The notes under the pieces were generated by a model. It had not been told where the DNA came from and searched no databases. It saw only the letters and a program-made list of their open reading frames with translations. Position numbers and translations under genes: made by a program. A stretch of 64,000 nt of DNA from Volutella citrinella. Lineage: Eukaryota; Ascomycota; Sordariomycetes; Hypocreales; Nectriaceae. This document shows, one piece after another, positions 21,082 through 30,937 of this stretch (the first letter of the stretch is position 1; each line of letters opens with the position of its first letter). The stretch is taken from NCBI GenBank assembly GCA_034401135.1, contig JAWZSP010000009.1:2562919-2626918 (forward strand). The letters are read 5' to 3'.

Positions 21082-22382
21082 AGCGATTAAAAACCGGCAA
21101 GGCAATCAAGAATGCACTCTAAGGCTGCTATCAGCGGGGTAGTTGAGACTGCTTATTTTCTTGCGACATAGAATTGCGGAGGCACCTGCGAGCACCACAG
21201 CAGTTCGACAAATCCGCAGCTATTAGCGGCCCCGTTTTGACCCCAGAAAAATAGGGCCAGCCGGATGCTGATATAGTTAGTTGCTTATTTGGGCTCTGCA
21301 TCAGAGACCGGGGACGTTAGGCTGGGCGGGTATTCCACTGTCGCCCGAGATTAGTTCCTTTGTCTAACCTTTTTTTTATCAACATGCTAAATCCCACGCT
21401 CAGTACGAAATCCAGGATTAGTGGGTATATTATAACCCTATAAGTGCCAGGATCTTTAAGCTTTGAATCGTTGATCCTTAGGACTTTTGAAACATCGACT
21501 AAGCTGTTTAACTACTGGGGGTTTATACTTTTCCTTAGTTCAAAGTTCTAGCTCTAGTAATCGAGGATTTTAACAAGATATAAGTTATGGTTAGGCAACG
21601 AGATTAACGTCTGAGGTATATAATAAACCTCAGATAGGTATTGTGGTGGAGCTACAGGACCAGATCGGAGTTTTAATGCAGGGTAGCTCTAGCTTTAGCC
21701 TGGGCCTACTTAAGGGCATTTTCAGGGCCTTGATCAATGGAAGGCATACCTTTTTCTCTTCAATTAATTTCACTCTACTGGTTGCTCTACTGTATTTCTA
21801 TGTGTCCCTTGGTATACTGTCTTTTGCCTTCAGAAATCGCGCGGCGGCTTGATCAACTGCTTCCTGAAGCTTGCAAGAAGCTGCGAGCCCAGCTCGCAGT
21901 TATTGAGCCGCGGGCGCGATCGTCACCACTGTTGTCGGGCGGGTTGTGGGGTCTCCAAGCTCCAACAAAGTATATTTCACTATATTCCTAACGGTTTGGG
22001 ATTGGTGCTGTGTAATACTACCAGAAACATCCATCCCCTGGGTCCTAAACCAGGCCTGTTACTTTCGGGACGGAGCGGCGCGAAGGATCAGAGCGTGGAG
22101 TCTCGAGCTTGATGCTGGGACCAATCGCGTAACGGCCTAACGGTGACGCTAGCGAATGCATTTCATCAGAAAGCGATATCGCAATCTGATGCGATGTCAC
22201 CCCACTCTTTTTTGCGAAGGCGGGGACGCCCATGGCTCATTTAGGCAGCTTCGTCTGTCTCGGACCAGTGGGGATGCCTGCCCCCATGATCATACTAAAG
22301 GCATACTGCTACCAGGCCTTCCTGTCATGTCACCGTCGCTCTATCCGCACACACGTATTAGCTCCGTTCAGTGCACTTAGAC
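21082..22382. other. Intergenic, AT-rich centre, no supported gene
   Basis: Between the S8 gene and the hydrolase gene lies 1.3 kb with a T-run (21370), TA-rich sequence at 21400-21640 and a small plus frame (21643-21852) with no recognisable content. The TA-rich part may be a decayed repeat. The last 210 bp include the palindrome at 22173 and probably the hydrolase promoter. Confidence 0.4.
22173..22182. promoter_or_regulatory. Palindrome GCGATATCGC upstream of the hydrolase gene
   Basis: An exact 10-bp palindrome lies 201 bp before the ATG of the metallo-hydrolase. The identical sequence recurs upstream of the dehydrogenase/regulator pair (25340) and twice between the AtuA-like and MFS genes (30516, 30554). 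By chance a given 10-mer is expected about 0.06 times in this window, so four copies all in promoters suggest a shared regulator site. Confidence 0.65.
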
Positions 22383-23577
22383 ATGGCTCACTGGGATGTC
22401 CCCGAGGGCCAGACGGCCCGTGTCCGAATCATCGACACTGGCTCCTCAATCGCTAGTATCCCTACAGGCCGCTTGATGGCACCATTGCTGGATGGCTTCA
22501 CCCACATGCCGCAGATGCCGTCGTTGTCCTTCCTTGTCGAGTCGGATACAGGCAAGACGGCCCTTTTTGACCTCGGCATCGCGGAAGATTGGAAGAAATT
22601 TGCACCCGTTGTATCCAACCGGCTCAAGACGAATGGGTATGAAATCGACGTAGCCTGCGAAGTGCCAGACGTCCTGGAAGAACACGGTGTGGACCTGGCA
22701 TTAATAAACAGTATTGTGTGGAGGTTAGTCCCATATTCGTGCTCATTCCGCGTTGGTCTTTTTTCTTTCTCTCTAACGCTGATCCTGATATAGCCACTGG
22801 CACTGGGACCATATTGGTGACATTTCCAAATTCCCGCCCAGCACAGAGCTCGTTGTCGGCCCAGGCTTCAGCAAGGCGTTTCTGCCGGCTTACCCAGACG
22901 GCCCGGAGTCTCCCATACGGCTTTCTGATGTCAGGTACGGATTTCACATTCCCATTCCTGTGAAAATTTCTTTTGGCGAGCCTGCAGGCGCTGATGCTCT
23001 GTCATGCAGGGGGAGGCATGTGAATGAAATCGATTTCGAAAAGGACTCATTCAAGATTGGCCGCTTCAACGCGGTGGACTTCTTTGGTGACGGCTCATTC
23101 TACCTTCTTGACACGCCAGGGCATGCCATTGGCCACCTGGGCGCTCTCGCCCGCACCACCACGGGCCCAGACACATTCATCTTCATGGGCGGTGACCTAT
23201 GCCACCATGCGAGCGAGCTGAGACCGTCCAAGTACATTCCATTACCCGACATCATAGAGCATCCTATCATCTCGGCGTCACTATATCCATGCCCTGGAGC
23301 TGTGATCAATCAACTACAGAAGCCGCGAGAACGAGACGCGCTGGACCCGATATTTGACCCGGCCAGGGGTGTTCCGCTGGAAGATGCCTTCGAGACTGTG
23401 CAAAAAACACAGGAGCTTGATGCGGATGAGAATGTGCTTTTTATCTATGCACACGACAAGGCCGTCACGGAAGTTGGAGCCATGTTCCCGTTAGACGCGA
23501 ATGGCTGGAAGAAGAATGGGTGGAGGGAAAAGATGTTCTGGGCATTCCTAAGGGACTTCAAGGAGCTCATTAAATGA
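22383..23577 (+). CDS. Metallo-beta-lactamase-fold hydrolase (lactonase-like)
   Basis: Exons 22383-22723, 22794-22934 and 23010-23577 give 349 residues. The first in-frame ATG is 22383. Intron 1 splits the metal motif, which is restored as SHWHWDHIGD (HxHxDH) only after splicing, confirming the junction. Later ligands fit the fold: His in LLDTPGHAIGHLGAL and Asp in FMGGDLCHH. The N-terminal part LSFLVESDTGKTALFDLGI is the usual strand pair leading to the metal site. Layout and length resemble fungal relatives of acyl-homoserine-lactone lactonases, so hydrolysis of a lactone or ester by a dizinc centre is likely; the substrate is unknown. No signal peptide, so intracellular. It is convergent with the alcohol dehydrogenase gene and has the cluster palindrome upstream. 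Confidence 0.92.
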
Positions 23578-23986
23578 AATATATGATGGTAAGAAAAAAA
23601 TATAAGGACAAAGTTAACTTGTGCGTGCACAAGGCAAGGGAGCTGTGTCTTGGCCGCTTGCGTTTGATCCTGGTAAAATGAATCGAGAAAGGGGACAGAG
23701 ACAAGCATCACATGGCGACATTCGATGGATATACCTCTGGATATTACGAGGGTCCTCGAGTGTGATACCCATTCTCCGGTGCGTTCTTTTTCGATATATA
23801 TGCATTTTTACCGTTGTTTATTTATTCAAGTCTACTACTTGCTACTTGAGTAGAAGAGCCAGAGCTACTACACTACCTGCCAGGCTCGAAAATGATTTTC
23901 TGGTATTTCATATTGTGAAAGTCGTTATACCTGAGTAGCCATTTAGGACATGGTCTGGACGGATAGAAGGATGGATGGGTGTGGAC

Positions 23987-25194
23987 TCACGCCTGAACCG
24001 CATCGGACATGGGTCTGATATTATCAATCATGAAGCTGGATTCTCGTCAGTATGGCTCAAGTTTTTTTCGAGTCCGCTGGCTAACGTGAGACTTACTCAA
24101 GTTGATCCTGCTTCTTCACCAACACATCGAGCGCTTCAGTAAAGAGACCTGCATGCATTGCTATGTGTTAGCGTCCGACAGTTAGAGGGGCAAGGACACA
24201 ACACACTCCGCACGGGACATCTCCCCATCTTGAGTGTCAAGTTCTTGCCGTAGGCCTCGTTGCCGGACCAGGGAATCTCGCCATTGTGTACGCCAATGCT
24301 TGAAATGGTCCCCCAAGGTCGCAAGAGGTCGAATGCGAGCCGGAGAGCTGAGCTGTGACCGACGGACTCAATGACGAGGTCGGCGCCTCGCCCATCGGTT
24401 AGCTCGTGTACGCGATCTCTCAGGCCTTGCATGTCTGTATGGAAATTCCGGGGCTCCGCTCCGAGGGTCTTTGCTTGATCGAGTCGTGCCTCGACTGAGT
24501 CGACGGCGATGACATGCCGGGGCGCGAAATCCAGGGCGTTGACAATGGCGCATAGGCCCACCGGTCCGCAACCGAGGACGACGACGGTGCTCGACGCGAT
24601 CGTGTCTCCGTCTAGACCTGCAAATGCGTTCTTGGCCGCAAAGTAGCCGGTGGGAAAGATGTCAGCCATGAGGACGAGCTTCCTGCTGTCGATTGAGGGG
24701 GGGGCTTTGACGACGGTGCTGTCGGCCAGGGGCACGCGACAGTACTCGGCCTGGGCGCCGTCAAGGGCCTTGGAGCCAAAGAGGGCGCCCTTGGTGCAGC
24801 GCGAGGACGCCCGGTGCTGGCAATAGAAGCAGTCGCCGCAGCTGATGGTGAACGGGGAGATGACTTGGTCGCCTGTCTTGACGGTAGTCACCTTGCACCC
24901 GGTCGCGACGACTTGACCGGTGAACTCATGGCCCATGATGAAGCCCGGCTCTGAGCACTGGTGGCCCCGGTATACATGGAGCTCGCTGTCCAGAGCCAAG
25001 TCAGCCGGACAGTGTTTCCCTTTCCCTGTTCTTTGCAATGAGGATATGGGGCGGGCTTACCTGCCGCAGAGGGCTGTGTACTTGACCTTGACGATGATGT
25101 CCGTGTCGTCTTGGACGGTTGGCACCGGTCGCCGCTCCACCTTGACCTGCAGCTTGCCCCCAAAGACGACGGCATCCATTGTGGACGAGGCCAT
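23987..25194 (-). CDS. Zn-dependent medium-chain alcohol/polyol dehydrogenase
   Basis: Exons 25194-25061, 24985-24207, 24148-24097 and 24035-23987 give 337 residues. Intron 1 has a GCTGAC branch and joins ALCG to SELHVYRGH. Catalytic zinc ligands are visible as C in LCGS and GHE in IMGHEFTGQVV. The structural zinc loop is CGDCFYCQHRASSRC. The Rossmann motif is VVVLGCGPVGLCAI, followed by VIAVDSVEARLDQA, whose Asp after strand 2 favours NAD+. The short last exon (DFMIDNIRPMSDAVQA) is typical of the family's C-terminus. Overall pattern is threonine/sorbitol dehydrogenase-like. It oxidises a secondary alcohol in the cytosol. It is divergent from the Zn2Cys6 regulator and has the palindrome 146 bp upstream of its start, making it the best regulated candidate in the cluster. 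Confidence 0.92.
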
Positions 25195-25896
25195 GATTCA
25201 ATGACGAGAGACTATACGAATCTCGAACCACGCACACTTCAGCGGCCATATGATTGATGTACTTGGTGCCCGAACGCTCTCTGTCTGTCCGCTGTCCGAG
25301 TGGCGAGCGCGTGGTGAGAGGCGATACCGGGAAACGGGAGCGATATCGCTTCCACAGTCTTGGTGCCCCATTGTGGCGGCAGTCTGGTGCCCCGCGCTCC
25401 ATTCCTTGATTTCTTTGGGGCATCCTGTTTTTGGGCTAATAATAAACGAGCTACTGTCCGTGGGGATGGGAATACATGATGAAGATGAAGGCCGTTCGTT
25501 CATCAGTTGGCGGGGTTTGCCGGAGCCGGAGCTCCCATGTAGATGCAGGGCCCTCGATGGAGCAAGCCATCGTGCACAGTGCGGATACGCGTCGCCACAG
25601 AGGCTGTCTCTGGTTCTAGGTTTGGCTTTGATAGTTAGGTAGTTGCTGTGGGGAAGGAACCCTGCCTTGTGTGTTCTGATTAACGATAATCCGTAGGCTG
25701 GACCGACGCATGCCTGAAGTCGCCGCCATGCGTGCGGGTAGAAAATGTTATATTCCCCGCGCGTCGATGCTTCGCAGTCGGGTGGCCACCGCGCCGTTCG
25801 CTATCGCATACTCGACTTGACTTGATTGACTGACTGGCCGACCGACCGATTGGCTGTTTCTGGTTGGTGGCCCGACAGGGGGGTCCATTGACGACC
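25195..25896. promoter_or_regulatory. Shared upstream region, dehydrogenase and regulator
   Basis: This 702-bp divergent region separates the dehydrogenase ATG (25194, minus) from the regulator ATG (25897, plus). It holds the palindrome at 25340 and a run of TGACT/CCGAC short repeats at about 25815-25850 just before the regulator. No coding frame here is supported. Confidence 0.55.
25339..25350. promoter_or_regulatory. Palindrome AGCGATATCGCT between dehydrogenase and regulator
   Basis: The 10-bp GCGATATCGC is extended here to a 12-bp perfect palindrome. It lies 146 bp from the dehydrogenase start and 548 bp from the regulator start, so it is more likely to serve the dehydrogenase, or both. 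Confidence 0.65.
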
Positions 25897-28046
25897 ATGG
25901 CCACGAGGCCCAAGATTGCGACGTGTGTCGATTGTCGTCAGATGAAGGTTGGTTTGTTTCGTCTGCCGCCCCTGCGACGCGCCGGTGCACCGACTGACTG
26001 ACTGATTGACTGACTGACTGACTGACTGACTGCCCGGCGACAGGTGAAATGCAACGCAAAAGAAACATTCCCGGCCCCCTGTTCACGGTGTGTGAAGCAT
26101 AGTCTAGGCTGCCACATTGACCCGTCCTTCCAGAGGACCGCGAAGCGCAAGTCGGTACTACCACATATACAAACACACGAGGTCTACCTATGAAACCGAG
26201 GGCTAACCTGGCAGTCAGGCGCGCCGAGGACTTGGAAAAGGAGCTGAGGGAGATCAAGTCGAGAGCTGCCGCATCACCTGGCACGACGACCAATTGGCGG
26301 ACGACATCGCAGGACGGGTCTGAGCCCTCGCCTGCTGAGCAGCTGCCCATTGCCCCGCTGCCCTCGGCCAGGTCGACGGTCCCCGAGTACGGCTCTCGCT
26401 TTGTGGACTCGGCCTTTGAGCCGCAGGTGATTGGTGACATAAACCTGAGCCCATCTGCCATCGCAGACATTCTCAATTGGTGCGCCCCAACCTCCCTCCC
26501 GGCCGCTGCTGATACTATACTGGTGTGCGTGAACCGACTCTGACTGGTGCTCGACCAGCTACTTCACCTCATATCACCACATCTTCCCCATCCTGCCGGA
26601 CCCCTCCGTCTTCGTCCCCAACTATAGCCGCTGCCGACTGCTGTTCTGGGTGCTGGTCTCGATCGCGTCCAAGAGCATCGCAAAGTACAGCCAGCTGCAG
26701 GGCCAGCTCGAGCCGCACGTCCGCCTCCTCGCCACAAGCATCGAGCAGGCGGCAGACCACCCCCTCGGCACCGTCCAGGCGTTGCTGCTGCTCTGTTGGT
26801 GGCCTTTCCCCTTCAAGGCGCTCAGGGAGGACCCATCATGGATCTACGCGGGATCGGCCGTCCACATTGCCCTGCGATCCGGGCTGCACCGGCCTCATCA
26901 TCTTTCCGACTTTGTGTACGGGGACCGACTGGATGCTACGGGTGTCTCGGTTTTTACAAAAGCCTGGATAAGCTGCTTCATTGTGAATCAGATGTAAGTG
27001 AATCCCTGCATCTGCCGAGGCGGTGGCAACAGCAACAACAACACCACCAATATCACCATCATCATCATGAAACGTTTCTCACATCAGGCAGTCTCGCGAG
27101 TGATCTCGGTGTGTCCTGTACCGTCCCTCTTGACTCGACCATCTTGGCTGTGGTCCGCGGTACGTCAGAGACGGCTCTCCCTTCAGTTCTTGTACAACAA
27201 TTACGGATAGCATATCAGAGCTACACCATCTGTAACGCCTTGGGCAACAATGACATGACGGTCTCGGGCCTACTACCGGGCAACTTGGGTATGATAAAGG
27301 TGTTTGAGCGAAGCCTCCACGAAGTCGAGACGCGATTGACACCCGACATGACGTCGACATACACCAAGATGGCCCTACTGCGAGTGAAACTTCAGCTCTA
27401 CTCGTTCGCTCTGACGAGCACCGCATCAGAAACACGAGACGTTCGGACAGAGAGCCGTGCCTCCGAGTACCTGTCCAAGGCTGGCCGACTCGCGACGCAG
27501 GTCATCGCGACGGCATCGGAGCACGCGCCTTCTCACGGGCCACTACAGCCCTGGCCGGCGACAGCGCGTTCGTCCATAGTGTACGCCGTCCACGTCCTCC
27601 TTAGGCTGCTGGCGTACCCGGAGCACCTTGAGCACGACATGGCTAAAAGCTACATTGGTCAGGCGTGGATGCTGCTTCACTCGCGGTCCGAGCGGCAGAA
27701 TGACAGCTGGGCGCGCCTCTGTGACATTATATCTTACCTGAGCCGCGCCGACGCCGAGCGTGACGGCGCGCCGGTCAACGTGCCTCCCGTACAGGCGCGA
27801 ATGGCGGCCAGCCTGGTCGTGCAGTCCATCTGGCAGGCCCGGGGCCGATTCAGCGAGGATGTGCTGCGCGAGCGGCCGAGAGACTACACGGCCGCCGAGG
27901 CGAGAAGGGCCATGACTCAATTTGGGCTTGATCTCATGGTAGACCCCGATTTCCTGGACGGCGCGGCGTTTGAAGCCATGTCGGCGTCGATGCTGAACCT
28001 CGAGGAGGGAGTGTTGGGATTTCAATTCAACGAGGCGACAACGTAG
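25897..28046 (+). CDS. Zn2Cys6 transcription factor of the catabolic cluster
   Basis: Exons 25897-25947, 26044-26150, 26219-26479, 26559-26993 and 27092-28046 join to 602 residues. The binuclear zinc cluster is CVDCRQMKVKC plus PCSRCVKHSLGC, split by intron 1, followed by a short basic region and a coiled-coil-like RAEDLEKELREIK. The middle region (YFTSYHHIFPILPDPS, then ALLLLCWWPF) matches the fungal-specific transcription factor domain. Intron 2 uses a weak GTCGGT donor, chosen because it alone keeps the frame. A further in-frame 51-bp intron (27160-27210, GTACGT donor) is possible. Intron 1 contains a GACT microsatellite. A nuclear regulator placed inside the cluster, so it probably controls the flanking genes, perhaps through GCGATATCGC; this is inferred, since most members bind CGG triplets. 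Confidence 0.88.
25991..26032. repeat. (GACT)n microsatellite inside regulator intron 1
   Basis: About ten units of GACT fill the 3' half of the 96-bp intron (25948-26043). Every unit recreates CTGAC, the fungal branch-site consensus, so the intron offers many alternative branch points. On the other strand the repeat reads as Ser-Gln-Ser-Val, which is meaningless. Confidence 0.85.
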
Positions 28047-28195
28047 CGGCAGTGCAATGGTCCGAAAAGTGGGTGCGAACTTGATTGTTGTTGCTGTTGT
28101 TGTATCAAAAGTACATTACTATCTATTACCGTGGTTCCTTCTCTGCTTCTCTCCTTCTCCCTCCTTGTCGCTTCATCGTCCCATCTTCCCTACTA

Positions 28196-30193
28196 TTAAC
28201 TCAAACTCATGAGCTTCTGCTGCAGCTCTTCCGGCAGCTCGAGCTTGACGAGGGGAATGTATTGTTGTGAGCCGTGGACGTCATTCTCAAGATATCCGCC
28301 CGAGCAGGCGGGGACTCCCCGTCGCCTGCGGGGAATGGTAGCCTTGAAGGCCATGGCAGCGTCGAAGAAGCCGGCCCAGATGATGTCGTCCTCGCCCACG
28401 GTGAAGATGCGCGCGATACACTCCTTGGTGAGGAGCCCGGACGCCTTGACCGCCTGGTAGACTTCCATGTTGTCGAACATGACATCGAGCGTGACCTCGT
28501 ACGGGCCCGAGTTCTTGGACCGGATGACCTTTGCCACGTCAATGAGGGCCCGCGGCGTATCGGCAAACGAGGGATTGCGCTGGCGCACGCCATTTGTCGC
28601 GAGCGGCGCGGCGGTGGCGGCGGCGACATGACTTGCGGATGCATCTGAAGCATCTGAAGCATCTGACCGCACACGGACCTTATTGTAGGTGCTCCCAGAC
28701 CCAATGTCATACTGCTGCCAGCGGAAGAGTCCCCGTTGGCCCTCAGCGTCGGACCCAGGGGGGGCGGTCGACGCCGGCCGGCAGCCCTCCTCGCCGTCGG
28801 ACAGAGGCATCAAGTGGTAGACTGAGAACTCGGCGCACTGCTTGGTCTCGAGCTCGAACATGCCGCCGATGCCCATGGCGAAGTTGCCCGAGGTGGCCTT
28901 CTGGTTGGGGTACGAGCCGTGGACGCAGTGGACGCGGACCGCCGACGCAAGGCTGGTAGCAACCTCTTGGGTCTCGGCGATGCACTCGGCGACGATGAAG
29001 ACCTCCGAGGGCACGTAGTCTGGGCGGTGCTCGTCGAAGCCGTAGACGTGGAAGCCGACGTCCCACTTCTCGTCGACGTGGCTGTGCTGGGCGCCGGCAA
29101 AGGCCCTGACCGACTCGAGGAACGAGTGCAGCTGCGGGATCAGGATCGGGTCCTTGAAGGAGCCCATGGTCAGCGTGCGGAAGCCGGCCACGCGCGCGCC
29201 CTCGAGCTTGACCGTGTACACGGTGCCCTCGTGGCGGCTGGCGTGGAAGACGGAGCCGCGCACCCGCACCGTCCTGCCGTCCCCGAGCTGCTCAAAGGTC
29301 GACTGCGCGAGGTCGATGTAGCCACCGGGGCCGACCAGCTGATCCGGCCGCGTCTTCTCGTACAACGTGTGCGCTGCGACGCTGAGGGGCGTGCATCTCG
29401 CCTCGGGGTCCAGCGGCCGGATGTCGAAGCTGAGGTCTCGGTTCATGACGCCCAGGGCACCGGTACCCTTGGGCGTGGCGCAGAGGCCGCCGCACTCGAG
29501 GATCTTGCCCATGTGAGAGATGCAGCCGAGTTCTGCCGGGGTGAGGTCGGTGTAGCCGCCCAGCTTCTGGGCATCGAGGGCCGTCTTGGCCGTGAAGGCC
29601 ACGTAGGGCGCCAAGTCGTAGGCGCGCCCGGCGACGAGGACGTTGTAGTCGGGGTGCGCCTTGATAGCATCGAGGAGCGGCTCGGGCCCCATCTGCGCGA
29701 CGATCCGGGGCGTCTGCTCGACGAGCTCGGCCGTCAGTGGCGGGACGGCATCTCCGCATCCCTTGATCTTGCCGGCGGCCAGCCTCTCCAGCACGACCGT
29801 CTTGGGCACCGTGGAGTAGATGGCGAGTGCCTTGAGCTTCCAGTCGCTGTGTTCGGGCTCCTGCGCAATCTCGCGGATTATGTCGAGGAACAGGTCGACG
29901 TGCTCGTCGCTGCCGTCGCCGCCCGCCGACGACAGGAGCAGCGGCACCTGGTACTTGTTGGCGAAGCAAAGCAGCTTGCCGAAGTCTCTCAGGTAGGAGG
30001 ACCGGGGGCAGGTCGTGGAGCCCAGGGCCAGCTTGGAGGGCCCCGAGTCTGTCGAGCCCGAGTCGAGGATGAGGGCCGTGGGCGTCTGCAGTTGGCTGAA
30101 CTGCTCGAGGGCGGCCTCGACCTGCTCGTCGGAAAAGCCATAGCCCATCATGCCCACGGGCGTGACGATCTGGCAGAGGGGTTCGGCAGACAT
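28196..30193 (-). CDS. AtuA-like (DUF1446) protein fused to a DUF4387 domain
   Basis: A single 665-residue exon. The ATG at 30193 precedes CQIVTPVGMMGYGF; the frame extends further upstream but without ATG. Residues 1 to about 480 form the AtuA/DUF1446 region: LLLSSAGGDGSDEHVDLFLD, KIKGCGDAVPPLT, NVLVAGRAYDLAPYVAF, GKILECGGLCATPKG and SGNFAMGIGGMFELET. A low-complexity linker with SDASDASDAS follows. Residues about 560-665 match DUF4387 (LIDVAKVIRSKNSGPYEVTLD, FKATIPR, SQQYIPLVKLELP). Bacterial AtuA belongs to acyclic-terpene (geranyl-CoA) catabolism; the fungal fusion is biochemically uncharacterised to my knowledge. Probably a cytosolic enzyme acting on a CoA ester or organic acid. It is divergent from an organic-anion MFS transporter across a promoter with three palindromes. 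Confidence 0.9.
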   Translation of the reverse strand: MSAEPLCQIVTPVGMMGYGFSDEQVEAALEQFSQLQTPTALILDSGSTDSGPSKLALGSTTCPRSSYLRDFGKLLCFANKYQVPLLLSSAGGDGSDEHVDLFLDIIREIAQEPEHSDWKLKALAIYSTVPKTVVLERLAAGKIKGCGDAVPPLTAELVEQTPRIVAQMGPEPLLDAIKAHPDYNVLVAGRAYDLAPYVAFTAKTALDAQKLGGYTDLTPAELGCISHMGKILECGGLCATPKGTGALGVMNRDLSFDIRPLDPEARCTPLSVAAHTLYEKTRPDQLVGPGGYIDLAQSTFEQLGDGRTVRVRGSVFHASRHEGTVYTVKLEGARVAGFRTLTMGSFKDPILIPQLHSFLESVRAFAGAQHSHVDEKWDVGFHVYGFDEHRPDYVPSEVFIVAECIAETQEVATSLASAVRVHCVHGSYPNQKATSGNFAMGIGGMFELETKQCAEFSVYHLMPLSDGEEGCRPASTAPPGSDAEGQRGLFRWQQYDIGSGSTYNKVRVRSDASDASDASASHVAAATAAPLATNGVRQRNPSFADTPRALIDVAKVIRSKNSGPYEVTLDVMFDNMEVYQAVKASGLLTKECIARIFTVGEDDIIWAGFFDAAMAFKATIPRRRRGVPACSGGYLENDVHGSQQYIPLVKLELPEELQQKLMSLS

Positions 30194-30515
30194 TGGAGCT
30201 GGCTCAGCGGTATATGTATGGATGGCACAGCGGGATAGGCGAATGAATGACAATATAAGGGACAAGGATAGGGATGAGGGTTATGGGTGATAATAAGCAG
30301 CAGGTCCTTGGTCAAACTCGTCCACAGACTACGCACGGGGGAGAAGAGAAGAGCCCAACTGACGTGACGGTTGACACGAGTTATGAAATAATGCGTCCGT
30401 TCTGCCCCGTTCACGGCCAGAGCTGCGCCTGGGCAGCATCAGATCCCTACGACCATCGACTCATGTTGACTGGCCGTGCCATGAGTAGTACTGGCCAATC
30501 CGGGCCCTCGACGAA

Positions 30516-30563
30516 GCGATATCGCATGAGTGCACGATATCGGCCCGCAAAAGGCGATATCGC
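30516..30563. promoter_or_regulatory. Triple palindrome cluster, AtuA-like / MFS promoter
   Basis: GCGATATCGC occurs at 30516-30525 and 30554-30563, with the 8-bp core CGATATCG between them at 30535-30542. Centres are 18 and 20 bp apart, close to two helical turns, so bound proteins would lie on the same face. The group is 323 bp from the AtuA-like start and 375 bp from the MFS start. Confidence 0.7.
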
Positions 30564-30937
30564 TTTCCGCGTTTTTCTTAGCACCGGCAATCCAAGGTCA
30601 GCAGGCTAGCTAGAAAACCTTGCAATAAACCACCAGCCATCAGACATGGCACCTCGCCCCTCAGTAATCAGCCGGTTACAGCACGGTCCCGAGCCGTGGT
30701 TGGTACGGACTCCCCCAGACCCCAGCCTGCTGCCCCGGATTGTTCGGCGCACGGGGCTGCGGGGATCCCAGGTTTTATGGGAGTCTCCTCCCTCCATGAT
30801 TGTCTCGTCTCGAGTCAGCCAGCCTCATAGTATAAAGATGCCCTCCTCTCCCACCTCAGTCTTGAATTGAACTCTCCACCATCCCAGTTTCATTCGATCC
30901 ATTGCTCCCCACCACTAAACCAGCCATCGCCGCCAAG

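Noticed and set aside
25938..26150. Protein with Ser-Gln-Ser-Val repeats on the minus strand
   Set aside because: Antisense translation of the GACT microsatellite in the regulator intron.
28919..30238. Long 439-codon plus-strand frame
   Set aside because: It lies antisense inside the AtuA-like gene, whose protein has clear family motifs; the GC-rich third positions of that gene keep the opposite frame open.
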